Source: Stictocephala bisonia | Taxonomy: Eukaryota; Arthropoda; Insecta; Hemiptera; Membracidae | Assembly (NCBI GenBank): GCA_035578905.1 | Contig: JAQJVL010000201.1 | Coordinates: 868,001 to 932,000, forward strand | Reading direction: 5' to 3' | Length of the DNA stretch: 64,000 bases | Part shown: in pieces, positions 31,361-45,062 of the stretch | How positions within the stretch are numbered: the first letter of the stretch is position 1 | Layout: each line of letters begins with the position of its first letter | The notes under the pieces: generated by a model | What the model was told of the DNA's origin: nothing | The model's input: only the letters and a program-made list of their open reading frames with translations | The model's database searches: none | Position numbers and translations under genes: made by a program

Positions 31361-32494
31361 GAAAATGTTACTTCCTGCAAGGCAAAAGAGCAGCAACACC
31401 CTGTCAGATATTGATTACAAACCTTGAAAGGCCAAGAACTTATTAAACAATATTGGCTGGTTGAACAACCTTTATATTTCATAAGGGGATATTTTGAAGC
31501 AATTGGTCTGAAATATAAAGCAAGACTAGAACTGTAGAAAGCAAGACATAGACTTCTGTTTCTCCCTGTTTTATGTAACTTTGGTGCATGACCTGTAGGT
31601 TTCTTTCAGGAATTGTACAATATACTTTATTTTCATAGTTCAAAGAGAATAACAGGTATATCATAAATGTAATTGACAATAATTATTTAAGAGCTCCACT
31701 GGCATTTTCTTCAGGTGAGTAGAGGGAGAAAGAGAGAGAGAGACACATGTGTCTCTCTCTCTCTGAAGATTCAACACTACTGGCATGAGAATGAAGAAAA
31801 TGCCAGTGGTGTTGAAAATTTGTGAGATTTTGTGTATTTTGTGTTTGTGACTACTACTCTGATGTTAGTGAACTTGTCTTTTAAGGTAAGTTTGCTGATG
31901 TCCTATCTCTCTAATATACTAATTCCTGGTCTAGTGCCCTTTAACCTAACCTACAATAATTATTTAAGTCATTATTGTCAATAAAAATTGATGTAAAATG
32001 TTCTCCAATACATAGATTTATCTAGAGATTAGAATGGATGTTGCAGGAGCTAGTTTGTTTCAATGATTTATTCGTGTATTTATGTGTTCAGGTAGGCAGT
32101 TGAATAGTTTTGCCCTTATGATCGGGTGTAATGACAATGAGGTAGGGTGTAGTTTGAGGCACTGAGGGTGCTGTATTGGTGTAGGGGGAAATAAGATGTA
32201 GGTGTAGTAGATATTTTGATTTTAACTTTGACCTAGTAGTCATGATCCAGGTTTCTATAAAAGGACCACTTAGACTAGACAAGCATATTTTGTATGTGAA
32301 CATCACAAGGGAAGTACAACAAACTTGGTAACCAAGATTACATCAACTGAGACTGAAAATATTATACAAGTAGGCTTTATGGAAACAATCAAGCAATAAA
32401 ATAGAGAACACATTTGTGATTCATTTTGAGCTATTTCTTGACTATGTTCCACATTCCCTTTCAAATATGACAGGTTTAGATCGCCCAGAACAAA
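31361..32494. other. Non-coding stretch with palindromic GA/TC repeat
   Basis: At 31715-31765 a (GA)n run is followed by (TC)n around 'gacacatgtgtc'. At about 31770-31825 an inverted pair 'ttcaacactactggcat' and 'atgccagtggtgttgaa' forms a second stem. No gene is seen. Because this lies just downstream of the liprin-beta exon on the minus strand, it is probably intron. Confidence 0.55.
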
Positions 32495-32672
32495 TCAAGT
32501 TTTTTTTATTATTTTAAGCTTTCCTCACTAGTTCACATGGTCCTGCAGGCCTGAGCATGGATTTTATTTAAAAAGTGAAGTACCAACCGTTAACTCAGTT
32601 TGGAATTTGAATCTTGGATCTTTTCCTCTTCAATCAGAAGCCTTTACCACTGAGCTACCAAGCTAATGTAGG
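32495..32672 (-). mobile_element. tRNA-derived SINE
   Basis: On the minus strand the element opens TAGCTTGGTAGCTCAGTGGT, a clear tRNA 5' region with an A box. About 30-35 nt later it has AAGATTCAAATTCC, a decayed B box at roughly tRNA spacing. A unique body and an A-rich tail (taaaataataaaaaaaac) follow near 32495. The cloverleaf is too degenerate for a working tRNA gene. Confidence 0.65.
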
Positions 32673-32804
32673 GGCTAAGCATTGAATTTTCATTGAATGT
32701 TTGGTCAATGTCCCAAATAAACTCATCGCTTATAACCGTTTTTATTAAAGAATAAAACTAATTATTCCAATAATACATTTAGGTAAGAGACTTTATTAAC
32801 TTAC

Positions 32805-32920
32805 CCGAAATAATGCCATCCATCTGCTGGAGGGCTGCTTCAAGCAACTTGCTGGCTTCTGAGTGAGGGCTATCAAGAGCTGGAGCTTCATCCTGGGCTT
32901 TCCCCATTGCTAGCCGACAC
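32805..32920 (-). CDS. Liprin-beta, first coding exon
   Basis: A minus-strand exon is flanked by a good acceptor (attattttcag just beyond 32920) and donor (G/gtaagt, 32804 downward). The ATG at 32907 starts 34 codons plus one base: MGKAQDEAPAL, then SPHSEASKLLEAALQQMDG, then IIS. The segment LLEAALQQMDGII matches the conserved N-terminus of liprin-beta (PPFIBP) proteins as I know them. Liprin-beta is a coiled-coil and SAM-domain scaffold that partners liprin-alpha at synapses and adhesion sites. Bases 32908-32920 would be 5' UTR spliced to an upstream exon. Later exons should lie on the minus strand at lower coordinates; none was recognised in the window. The exon has balanced base composition unlike the AT-rich DNA around it. 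Confidence 0.7.
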
Positions 32921-35807
32921 CTGAAAATAATTACATTTTTTTTTAAAGAAATTGTAATTAACATTTGGAAAGTGAATATATTTCCATGTGTCCATTAAAT
33001 CATTTTATTATCACTTATCTATGGATACTTGACCTCATAATTAGTACGGCTGCACCTGTCGCAGCAGCAGTCAGTGTGGCCACAACAAGTATGGGCACAG
33101 AGTGTACAACTGAAGTAATGTAACCAAAATAGTAACACCGCAGCTGATGCGGCCTACTTGAGAATTATTCTAAATTTGTTCTTATGTTGTCCTAGACTGT
33201 TCATAGTTTCAAAAGTGTCCACCAGTTTACAGAAACAATCTGATCAGTCGTGCCTATTAACTGTTCCACGATCAATCTCGGTCGATACCATCCTCAGTCC
33301 ATTTTTCTATTGACCTACACTTGCCTCCAGCATCGGCAAGCATTTAAATAATCAAGCGCTAATGCTTTTTTTTAAATTGTGCTGACAAGAATGATTTTGA
33401 GGTTTGCGGATTTATTGCAGAAATTTGCCATCGTGTGAGTGAAAATGAATATTGTGAACTACCTCTTGATACTTATATTCATACACGTACGTTTATATTA
33501 TCCGACCACTAACAAAAAGAAGTGCACTGTGGATGCCTCTCTATGCATCCGTCACGTGCAATATTGGGGAAATAACGTCACATACTAAAATATTTAACAG
33601 CTGATATATTAAAATCATGATTTTGAATTATTACTTTTAAATGCATCTACTATTAATGAATTTGCAATAAACATTATCCCATGATTTTCAATTAAAAGTA
33701 TTCCTAAAAACCAATCTTGGTTTGCTTTATATACTGTATTACAACAATTACATTACATCACCTTATTATTTTACTTCTTTAACTTATTTTAATACTTTTA
33801 AAATATACGTATTCGATGTTAGTATATCAATTATTTATAGACTATAATAATGATTTGAAAAGAAAAAAACAGTAAGTATGAATGTAAATTATAACAAAGT
33901 ATCTAGAACAATATTTTTAATGATATACGGTATCAAATTATGAAATATTCACCAGCTGATTAATGTGTGATTTGGAGGGAAACAGTGGAGTAACTATGGA
34001 AGGAACGGAGGAGGAGAAGATATGCAAACTTTTCTGGCAAAATTGTTTTTGTTAATAGTTTGACTATAGTAACCAGTGTTTGTTTGTTTATTTTGGTTAT
34101 TTGTTTTGATTTATAATAATGGTTTCATTCTTACTTTGAGTATTTGTTGATGATTCTAGTTTATTGTAAATTTTGTATTTTTCATTAATAACAATCAATC
34201 TAAGAAAGGTTTTCCAAAATACGTGCTATGGTTATTTCATAATAAAATACAATCAAATATGTTTGATAAAGTTAATTTTCAAAATGGCAGCTGTTTTAAA
34301 TATTTATTAATCGATAACTCCACATCCAATAGTTTTAAAAAATTATTTATTTAAAATTTTACTACAAATTAACGACATCTCATTTTTGAAAACTATATCA
34401 AAAAAATCAATGCTTGAGACCGCTGACTTTCAGATTGAGATCGGTGCAAAAGTTGTCTGAATATTGACTCTTAAGCCTATTTTAAAAAATATCTTAAGAA
34501 TTAGTAATTAGGAAAGGTTATTATGTTTCTTTCACATGGCAGTAAAATTATTGTTGATTTCATAAAATAATAAATTAACTTCTAGAGCTAAACTTTTAAA
34601 CAATTAAAGTATGCCTAATATTGGATAAAAATAATTGCAATATCTCTGGCAGTTAACATTTTGTTTATGATTCTTCATAGATTTTCTTTTTTGCTTATGG
34701 TGCAGAGTTAAGAGTTTTACCACAGACCAAACATAATACACAGACATGTCACCTTATGGGGATTTCCATGCGTGATTTTAGGCCTGGCATCTAGCGGACG
34801 TTTGATGAAGCATTGAATTTTTTGGACTAGAGATGTGCTACTGAGCTATCCATTGGTTAACGTTGGAACTACAGTAATCTAAATATTTGTCAATATTTTC
34901 CTGCTGCAACCCTGGGGCCTGACACTGAAAGCCATTTTTTTCGAGCTCAGCTCACTCATCTAAATCTAAACAGTCTTATCTATGAGTGTGACGCTCTGCA
35001 CATGTCACTTCATTCCAGCCAACTCACATCACTCGGATCCTGTCCCAGCATCGCTCTACGTATTTGACTCAAATATGATTAATTATTGGGTTTAAATCTA
35101 TAATAAGTATTGTTTTCATAAAATTAATTGGTTTTAAAATTCTGTGCATCAAACTAATTTATTAACCCTGGATCCGGGACACTAGAAAAAATGTGTTCCA
35201 GGACGCCTGTTTTGCGTGTGCTGTGAGGCTTTTTAGTAAAATCACTAAAAAATACTAAACAAAGCCGTATACAATAAAACTGCTTATCATTTTTCTTCTC
35301 ATGAATCATACTTTTATAAAAAATTATCGTAGTTGGGGTAAAAACATTGTAAAGAATTGATATTGCGAGTAGAGTGAAAATGTTCAATCAATGCACATTG
35401 TATTTTTGTAACCTGCAACCCTTATAGCTGGTATACAACATTATTAGGAAAAATTCCAAGATACCAAAATGTACCTATTTAGTTGCCAAATACTAATAAC
35501 TAATAAGATTTTCAATAGAAATATAAAATAATTTGTTGGGAATAGTTTTATTAGAAAGAAAGAAAATTGTGAATTTTGTAGTACTAAAGCGTATTTTATA
35601 CACAAAAGGTGATAGCAATAAAATTATTTTAAAATGTTTGTTTCATAGTGAATCATATGTAGCATAGACTACATAAGTGTTTATTACTTTGAAATAAGTG
35701 TAAATATTTTGTATACACGAAGAAAACAAAAATGTTTTTCTTCGCATGAAATACTTTTGTAAATTTCCTAATACTATATCTAAATATTGTATTAAGATTA
35801 CTTTGAA

Positions 35808-35810
<3 letters not shown>
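32921..35810. other. AT-rich DNA upstream of the liprin-beta exon
   Basis: This is probably intron or 5' flank on the minus strand. No exon or core promoter could be supported. A moderately GC-rich patch at 33030-33110 (cagcagcagtcagtgtgg) could hold regulatory or UTR sequence, but this is speculative. Confidence 0.5.

Positions 35811-35849
<39 letters not shown>
35811..35849 (+). repeat. (TA)n microsatellite
   Basis: About 19 alternating TA units. Confidence 0.95.
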
Positions 35850-35853
<4 letters not shown>

Positions 35854-37439
35854 AGTAAGTTTTATTGTGAACAAGAATCATAAAATAAGAAAAAAAATAA
35901 AATTGGATTTTTTAGAAATTTATAAGCAGAACATGTATTTTGAACAAATTCTTTAAAAAAAAAAAACTAAGTTCAAACGCATATAAAAACAATTTTGGCG
36001 TTTTTTTCTATATATTTTATTGTACAACATATTCTACCGAGTAGGTAATACAGAATATAATTTATTAGAGTTTATTTCGAAATAAATTTTTCCATTGAAA
36101 AAAAAAACTAATGCAAGCTAAGCTTTTTATTAAAAAATTGTATTCATTATTCCTGAGCCTATAATGGTCTAACAATACAATTTTCTTGCCTAAATAATAA
36201 TATAGAATGATCCTCTGGTCCATTCCGTTTATGAGGATGAATTTATTTTCCTGATATCTTATACGCAACTATAAAATGGCGAGTGCTGTCTTAGAAGGCT
36301 GGGATTAGAAGAAGGAAGTTTTCATCTTTGTCCACCAATTTGCCAGGGTCACCACTACCAAACCAACGCACCAAATTACTCTCAGTTTATACCATTGCAT
36401 TTGTCGTACTTCATTCTTTTTGTGGTTTTTTTCTCCACTTAATTATATCAATAAATAATTTTTCCATACTAAATAGCTCTAATACACTTTTAGTGTCATG
36501 ATGAGAAAAATCAATAATGTAAGTGTATGCGGGAAAGTTTGTTCCAAAATACCCGTTCAGTCTATAGGGTTGAAAGTTAGACCAATAGAAAGACAATGAA
36601 ATTCCCTATCGATATATAGTAGAACGACTCGTTAACAAGGCTGAGCTTCAGTCTTAGTCAAAGATGATCAATGTAAGTGTGCGAAAGCTGCCAGCTGCGG
36701 GACTTTTGAACTGTGTGGTTGTGTTCTGCATTCATTTTTCGATTTCTATTTGTTTACTATTGCAGTTCTCAACATAAAACTTTCTGATGTGTAAAGATAA
36801 TTAGATTTTGCATGCAATGGTAATATTTTACGTTTCGCTATATCAATAAACAAAAAAGTTATATCACTTCAAAGTCCTAATACACTTTTAGTGTCATGAT
36901 CCCGGATCTAGAGTTTTTTAGCATTAGGTAATATCTAAAAACCCGAGAGGTTTTGTAGTTTTATACAGAGTGTCCCTTAAGCAAAGTGCCAAACTCCGAT
37001 AAATGGTTCTATTTCCAAAATAAAGAAAAAATGGAAAACTAAATATTTATTAAAAAACACATTATTATCATAATTCCTCCATTTTGTATTTTTCACAAAA
37101 ATATTACTATCTCCCAACAGGTCTTTATGAAACTCGGTATGTATGTTTAGGTTGAAAACATAAAAAATTCAACTATGCAATTTAAAATAGCGTACATTTT
37201 TTAAATTTTTTCAGAAATGGTGGGAAAACAGTTGAAAACTTAAGAATTGCTAAGAACAATTTTCTTTTGAACAATTTATATTCAACCAGTCAATACACAA
37301 AAAATGAGAATTAGATAAAAAAAAATGATCAAAATCCATTCAAACGTGTGTTATGAGTAAACAAGCAAACCATTTATTGTAAATATCCCCGATCAGCTAA
37401 TGTACTTTCGGTAATTTCAATTTAAACTTTTCAATTTAA
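35850..37439. other. AT-rich non-coding stretch with short duplicated motif
   Basis: 'taatacacttttagtgtcat' occurs at about 36480 and again at about 36878, roughly 400 bp apart in direct orientation. Near 36963 'acagagtgtcccttaagcaa' resembles the start of a common insect interspersed repeat. No gene is seen. Confidence 0.5.
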
Positions 37440-37930
37440 AGTTACTTTAAACTGATTTAAATCGATTTTAAATCACAGGTTTTACTTACACATATGAAAG
37501 TATCGTATTTATACATGTAATAAGGATTACAACAAGGACCTCTAGAAGCCAAGAAAAGTTGTTCAAGTAATTTATTAGAACTTACTTTCTTGAAAAGATA
37601 ATATTCTAAAATGTATAAGACTTATGGGAAAAATTCCTATCAACTACAATTAAAAATATAAATGTGATACATTCACAGGTTTTTGAGTACGGTAATCATG
37701 GTGTAAATTTGATGTAGGCCTACAGTAATAACTAGTTAAAATGCTAGTAATACTTTTGTTCCAACTAGGCTAAACATTATTAACACTTAGGGTAAAATTC
37801 TTATGTCACAACATACATTTAAATGAGAAAAACAATGGTATGATTTGATTGTTGATAGGCCTCTTAGTTTCTTAGAAAACAACCTTCAAACTCGGGTGCA
37901 CACAATTTCTGCGCCAACAGAAGTCAACTG
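37440..37930 (+). repeat. Dispersed repeat, copy 1
   Basis: This aligns in direct orientation with 62760-63240. Shared text includes 'ataaggattacaac', 'gacctctagaag', 'ttttgttccaacta' and 'acaaccttcaaactcggg'. Copies are diverged. There is no coding potential, so it is an unknown interspersed repeat. Confidence 0.65.
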
Positions 37931-39648
37931 ATTTAAAGAAATGTATTTATTGAATGTCATTGTTGTGATAGTCTCAGGTTTTTGTAATGATGAAAGGGTT
38001 GTTTTAATGAAAGTATGATTCAGCCTAAATCAAACTGTGGACTAATTATAATAAATAATATGTACATTTTGTTGTTTAAATGACTGTATCAAAATGTAAA
38101 TAATTAATAAATTTATATTTGTTCCTAATTTAAATAAATACAAGTGTTCAAACAAAATGTAAATTATTGTGTTTTCAACTTCTTTATCCTGTTTACTTCA
38201 AACATTCAATGTATTTAAAACGATAAAAATCCTTCCTTACAATTTTATGAACATAAGTTACATTTTCTTGTGTATTTTGGTATTTTCTGGTGTTATTATA
38301 ACAACTGACATAAGTTGTTATGCCTATAAAAACCTCATAAGCTACTGTAAAGTCAAGCCACCACAATGAGGTGGGAAAGTGTCTACGTAGTATCGGCCCC
38401 GTCCATTAAGTTTAAGTTAAAACTTTGGAAGGCCAGTTGACTCAGTTACTACTTAAAGTAGTACCGACTCGGTTACTTAAAAGTATTTAAGAAGGGAATT
38501 TCAATCTAAATTAGTTAATTTTGCTTAGTCCCTGCGTTTGCTCTTTAGATTGGTTGTAACTTATAGTCAGAATAAAACAACCTTGGTACCGGTGGAACAG
38601 CCACGCGCCGCTGGTCAGTAATGACAAAACTTTGAATTTTAATATGCTGTCAAACTAAAAATAAGTAAGCAATAATTTTCAAACTAATTCTATAGTGTTC
38701 ACTATGTTATATTCTTTAAGAAAAATTATGCTGGAAATTTTGCTTAAATTAATTTGCAGTAATATAAAGTGCAGTTTTGAGAAGAAACACAGTATTATTT
38801 ATTTCACATTTTATTGCTATTTAGTATTTTTTATGATTTTTACAAAAAAGGCTTACAGTGTGCAAAAATGTTTGAGGTACCACTGGAAGTTTTGTATTAG
38901 CATAAGTCTAGGGTTAAACAGTAACATAACTCTTTTACATAATTTTCATAAAAAGTTGATACAAACAAATGTTTTTCATGCTCTTAAATACATAGCAAGT
39001 GTTTTTCTTACATAATGAAGGCAAAAAGAATAATATTCAAGGGCAAGCAAGATTGATTTGAAAGAAGCCTAAGTCGCTCTTTCTTATCACGTTAAGTAAT
39101 AAAGAAGGCCGAGGTATACAGAAACAGAAAACAAATAGTTTAACCAGACTGCCACTTATAAGTGTTTTATTAATACATGTAAATGAAACACTTATACGTA
39201 TTATAAACACAGATAATCGTTTGTCATTTAGCTGTACATCGAATTTAATTATGCTTATTTTAATGATTATTAATAATTTAGATTTCTTGTTTCATAACAA
39301 TAATTTAAACAATTTCACATTTCATGTCTAATAAAATATTTTACATATTTATTATCAAGTTTTAATGATATATTTGTAAAATATAATGATTATTAATAAA
39401 ATTGTTTTCATTTTATAAGGTTATTTATGCACGTTATGAAGTTATCATGTTAGTATAATTATTACTCTCGTTCATTGGTAATTTTATATTATCGTAATTT
39501 AAATGAATTTTTGTCCTCATATTACAATCTATGATTGAATGACACATTGAATACAACATTAATATTTTGATATACTTATATAAAATTTAATATAGAAACT
39601 CTATTTTCATTTATTTTCACTAGAGAGATATATCAACATGTTTCAAAG
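37931..39648. other. AT-rich non-coding stretch
   Basis: The frames 38169-38369 and 38695-39015 are rich in Phe, Ile, Leu and Lys, as expected by chance in AT-rich DNA. No repeat with a partner in the window was noticed. Confidence 0.6.
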
Positions 39649-39650
39649 TA

Positions 39651-40246
39651 CAGTAGAACGTCAATAATCCGGATTAATTGGGACCGGACCCCATCCGGAT
39701 TATCAAATTATCCTGATTATCGAAATTACCTTAAAAAAGGCCAGTATACACGACTAAAGTACATAAACATATTAAAATTTCATATTTTCTCTTATACAAT
39801 AAAAGGTTTAGAGGTGAAATTAATCAAAAACATCTTTTATGTTCAAACACTGTATTGTAATTTGTTAGTAGCAATATGTGTACAGTAAAAACATCAAACA
39901 CTATTTGAGCTTTAAAAAAAATGTGTAATAGGTTTTTGAAGTACCTGAAGCAGTAGTGGTTCGTTTTTTCGCAGCTATGTCCTTAATTCGTTTTAATTTT
40001 TTATGGTACGATGTTTTAATTTTTTGCTACAAGAACAAAACAGGGAATATTAATTTAAAAAGCTAAATGTTTGAACGGATTAAAATCCGGTCATAACAGT
40101 TATGTAAAGTAAAAAATGTCAAAATTCATTTCTGTTTAAAAATTAATTTACATTTGAATTACAATCGGTGTGCAGTAATACGTAGATACAAATCCAGATT
40201 ATTGACGGTCCGGATTTTTGACGTCCGATTTATCGACGTTCTACTG
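39651..40246. mobile_element. 596-bp pogo/Tigger-like MITE
   Basis: The ends CAGTAGAACGTCAATAATCC and the complement of GACGTTCTACTG are flanked by TA (39649-39650 and 40247-40248). The CAGTAGAAC...TCCGGA start is typical of pogo/Tigger-type Tc1-mariner relatives. The interior is AT-rich without a transposase, so it was mobilised in trans. Confidence 0.85.
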
Positions 40247-40248
40247 TA

Positions 40249-41015
40249 ATTCATAAATTCTTACTTCAGTACCGTAATGTATTAGGCCTGTGTTGAGTTA
40301 CAGTTCCATTTAGTTCTCACATATTTTATAAATATCACTGTACTACCATAGACCGTAAATTTAAGCATTAAATTACTTTTTAAGTTTTGTTAACCGACTG
40401 TATAACTAATTGATAATCCATATTCGTCCATTACTTGATGTTGGACTATTTATTATATATACATATATTTTTCTATTTATTGTATAGCTTATCTTGTAGT
40501 TACAGTGAATAAGTAAACTAACTTTATTTCATGTCACATCCTTTTTTATTGAACTGTATTGTATTCATACAAATAGCTTTTAAAAGAATGAAAATGTTAT
40601 ATTTAACAGGCCAGTATTTAAACTGTAGAATATTTATACAAGTAAATAATTTCAAAATAATCACTGTATCCTTATTATATTTCATTCTTTTAATATTCTA
40701 ATCTGATTCGCTTAATCAATGTTGGTTAAAATTGTGAAATAAAACGTAATTGGAAATGAATTTCTCCGTTTAGACGTGGATACAGTTAACAGAGGCATGG
40801 CAGTCTTCACTAACGTGATCTACCTCAGGCTACTCAATAACTGAAAAGTGTCCTGACAAAAACGTGCACGCTCTGATAAATGGGAGTGCAGTATCTCTAT
40901 ACTTACTTGATCTCTTGTTTTACCCATTTACTCAAAAACCAGGAAACAAATATTTAAGTGAAGTATGCAGTCTTACTCTTCAGGACCTGCCTTATTCAAG
41001 GGTCAAACAATGTAA
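40249..41015. other. AT-rich non-coding stretch
   Basis: No gene or repeat structure was recognised. Confidence 0.6.
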
Positions 41016-41445
41016 GTAGATACCCACCCACCCATACACTTACATTGGTCTTGACCCACCCTCCTACCCACACAAGTACATTGCTATTGACCCACTCTCC
41101 CACCCATACAAGTACATTGCTATTGACCCACCCGCCCACCCATAAACATACAGTGGTATTGACCCACCTGCCACCCATACACATACATTGGTATTGACCC
41201 ACCCATACACCTCCATTGGTCTTTTACATTGGTATTGACCCACACCTACAAGTTAGCCTACTAGCCACCCGCCTACCCATACACGTGCAGTGGTATTGAC
41301 CCACCCGCCCACTCATACACGTACAGTGGTATCAAACTACCCACCCACCCATATACGTACAGTGGTATTCACCCACCCGCCCACCCATACACTTACAGTA
41401 GTATTAACCCACCCGCCCACCTGTACACGTACAGTGGTATTTGTT
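41016..41445 (+). repeat. 36-bp minisatellite
   Basis: About eleven units have the form 'acccacccgcccacccatac' followed by 'acgtacagtggtattg', at 36-bp intervals in the first part and less regular later. Because 36 is a multiple of 3, it gives long repetitive frames (THPPTH-like on plus, WVGGWV-like on minus) with no evidence of expression. Related degenerate units lie at 56795-56900 and 57445-57730. Confidence 0.9.
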
Positions 41446-44165
41446 GGGTACTGTCATACAAGACAGTATATGTGTCACTCCTAAGCGGCAAATAGTTGTT
41501 TTTGATTGAAAATTAACTCTTGCAATCGTATAGATAAATTTTTGGTAATTATGCACTTTCTTACCACCTCTCAAAATACGATTTCATGTTGAAACAATGG
41601 TGAAATATGAGTTTATATCTCTTGAGGAATTAGATTTCACCTGAGGAAAACTTGTTTTTTACCGAAAAATCTAAAAACTAGTTTTTTATCTAATAGCGAA
41701 AAAAGCAACTTTTTTTAAAAATCATTATTTTTTTTTACAACTTTTTTGTCATTTCTCGAATTTTTTTATGCTCAACACAAATATATAACTGATTTTTTGG
41801 TAAAATTATTTTTTCAGCTCGAAAAATGCATTTTTTACTGACAACGAAACATAACCTAACTTATTCTAATTGTCTATTTTCTCAACAAAAATTCGTAATT
41901 TGCATTAAATTTGATTGTTTGGCCTCCGTGACGGCCTTCCGGCCGTCACTCCAGCAGGAAACTACGTGAATTCGGTTTTTGTGATTAATAGTTGTTGTAT
42001 ATAATGATCTCGTAATGGCCCCTAATCGCGATTCGCTGCGATAGTAGTTTTTCCGTTATATCTCAAGAAATATTTCTAATAGACTAAAATAGTTTTCAAA
42101 TTTGTATTCAGCGCAAAAAACACGTCAAAATAAAAAAGTTGATTAATGAACCATTTAAATTAACGGAAATATGACAAAAGTACTAAAAGTTGTGACATTG
42201 GTTTTTTTTTTTTTTTGAATTTTTCGGTAAAATACGTTATTTCCGTGGAATAAAAAGCATATCTTGTGAAAATCCAGCCAACTCTAGACCCATTTCATGC
42301 AAAATGTTCCAAATTTGTTTGGTGGCAAGAAACTGCATAAATACCAAGTTTTCTTTTTAAGGTTAGTTTGGGTTATTTTAAGTACCTTCCCTAAATTATT
42401 GCGGGCTGTGATTGGTGGTTAGGTAACCAATGGAGGTTATCGCTGGCTGTGATTGGCAGTTTGGTAACCAATGGAAGGAGGAAAAATTTCCCTATTTTAG
42501 TGTTTTATTGCGGAAACATTTCTCTTTCTTTTGGATGGAAAAATTTGACAGTTTCACACAGATATCATTGACTTTTACATAAGCTAACAATTCATTATAA
42601 AAATATATTATTGTATATTTTATAACAGGTTGGCAACAAATACTTAAGACGAATTAATATTTGGTTGTCAACTACGGGAAATCCAGTTACTAACTCAAGT
42701 TATCAACCTGAGTTGGCAACTTTTGGTTGTGAACTCCAGTGTAAACCCTGCTTTAGAGGGTTAACATTGTTCCTTTGACTTGTCATTTTGTTGACAGGTT
42801 GTCATTTTGTTCCCTGAGACAGTTCAGTCAGTATAACAAACCTATACTCACTATTATAATATTAATATCTAATTCTTACTATTATAATTAGCCTAGTATT
42901 ATAATATTGGGGATATTATAAGCAACTTACTTTAAATACTAGGTTTATATAAAAGTTCAAATCTTGTCTTTAACAAAATAATAAATTGAATACCAAAACA
43001 CTAATTAATCATTGTCATTGTAAACATTCTATGCGGAATCATATACATAAAGGATATAAACGAAATTTACAAATAAATGCAGCAAGAACAAACTAATAAA
43101 AATAAAACAGCAATTAAATAAATAAACACAAACACAATATACATATACAACTCAACGATAACTGACACTTCAAAGTTCAAAGGCTAACAAACAAATAACG
43201 ATTCTTCATTCAACAGGTGACAATAAAAAATACTATAAAAATGATACATTTAACGCCCGACCTTTGAGGACAAAAACAATATAAAAATTAATACGTGCTA
43301 CCTCTTTTTATTTTCCTTACTTTTTAAGTACGACTTGTAAAATACTTAGGCTGAAAACTTATACGCAAATCTGTATAAATGTATTTATAATATCGCTTCT
43401 AATAAAGATACAAAGGTACTTCTTTGACAAGAATGTTTGTAATTGTTTACTGTATCAAAATAAATGTTCTAAAAGTCATCTCATTATTTTGAAATATTTA
43501 TATTTAGTCAAAAAAGTTTATTTTGTTTTACAAATTTATTTAGTACGCTTACAGCTTGTCAACAAGAAATATTTTATACATGGGAAACTATGTTATTAAA
43601 GTCTAATCTTAATCACCTACAAACCCAGAAAAAATTATAACAATCAGATTGAAAATATTAATAAATGGTTCCAAAGAATTGGCACCAAAGTTGCCTCTAT
43701 TGAGGTAAACCCAAAAAACCAATAATAGAGACATAAATAAAGGTTTTCGTCAACTTAAAGTTGAGCATACAAATTAGAATAGAAATATAAAATACAAACA
43801 AGTAAGTGAATAATTATTTAACATATAATTAAATATAATATGCAGCAACAGATGTATTTATTCACCACATTCACCCCTCCTTGTTAGAGAATAGTCTTCA
43901 AGGTATTTTGGAGGATATCTAACTCTTGTAGTTCGCCTCAAAGGTACATATTCAAAATCATGGTTTTGATTAGATAGAGGTATCGAATATTCCTTTTGTT
44001 GTGGTGATTATGAACTGTTTGATTTGGATGAGTGAGGATTTCTGAGTGAGGAACATGGTTTGTAGTGGAGCTAATGCCTACTTATAACTTGGATATGTAT
44101 TGAAAAGAAGCCTCTTGAACTTCTTCAATGTATTCACTCATTGGCTGGTTATTTATAGAAACTGA
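41446..44165. other. AT-rich non-coding stretch
   Basis: It contains a perfect hairpin at about 41932-41953 (gtgacggcc, loop ttcc, ggccgtcac) and a duplicated CCAAT-box unit at 42395-42480. Long A and T runs occur near 41700 and 42200. No gene was recognised. Confidence 0.55.
42395..42480. promoter_or_regulatory. Duplicated pair of opposed CCAAT boxes
   Basis: Two tandem units of about 40 bp each hold 'ctgtgattgg' followed by 'ggtaaccaatgg'. This gives four CCAAT motifs in alternating orientation. Such clusters bind NF-Y in animal promoters or in LTRs. No coding exon or TATA box was found next to it, so function is open. Confidence 0.35.
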
Positions 44166-45062
44166 TTTATTTATTTATTTCCAACGGCAACCACCATTTC
44201 AAATGAACAATAAATGCAATTGCCTAATGCAATATGACAAAATAATACACAAGAGTAATACATTTAACTAACTACTCCAGAATAACACACAGAACGAACA
44301 AACAAATAATAATAAATAACAAAACACTGTTTAATACAATGGATACTTGTCATAAGCTATATGTTGCGGATATTTTGAACAGTACTTCTTTGAAAATAAG
44401 AAAGAGATAGCTAAATGAACCTAAGATATAAATGAACTAGAGTAATCAAGACAATCTAATGAGGCAATATTAACTACAAGAATGTGGGAGCCACCATAAC
44501 TTAGATTAAGTCACACTCGCTAAGGCCTTGGCAATTTGGATTTTAAAAGAGGATACTCCATTATGGAAGAAGTCCACTTGTGAAGCTACTACGCTTCCAG
44601 TCCTAAGAAGTCGGGTGATACCAATGTTGTAGGAGTAGTGAGCCAGCATAAATCTGCGTTGAAAAACAGCCCTTGATCGTGTCCCTCTGGGAACGGTGAG
44701 GTCCACGCAAGGAAGTAGAGAAGGACAATCCAATATTCCATTGACGAGCTTGAAAATAATTACTAGGTCAGCGTATTTCCTTCTGAGAGAAAGCCGATGC
44801 AATCCGAACTCACTTTCAACAATAGCGACTGGAGTGCCGAGGTATGAGAACCCCATCCTGCTACCAAGTAATCTGACAAACCTAGTCTGAACTCCATTCA
44901 ATAATTCCTTATGGCCAAGCTGGTGGGGTGTCCACACAACTAAGCAATACTCCAGTAGGGGACGGAAAAGAGACTTGTACAGGGTAACGAGTGTCTGCGG
45001 TAATTGAAATTGTCTGGTTGATCGCATAATAAAGCCTATAAGTGCATTAGCCTTGGATGTTA

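Noticed and set aside
32590..32672. Functional tRNA gene on the minus strand
   Set aside because: A and B boxes are recognisable but the cloverleaf is degenerate and an A-rich tail follows, as in a SINE.
38695..39015. 106-codon frame rich in Phe, Ile and Lys
   Set aside because: Composition is that of chance in AT-rich DNA; no domain or splice context.
40958..41484. Thr/His/Pro-rich and Trp/Val/Gly-rich long frames
   Set aside because: They translate the 36-bp minisatellite; no start context, splice site or similarity supports a gene.
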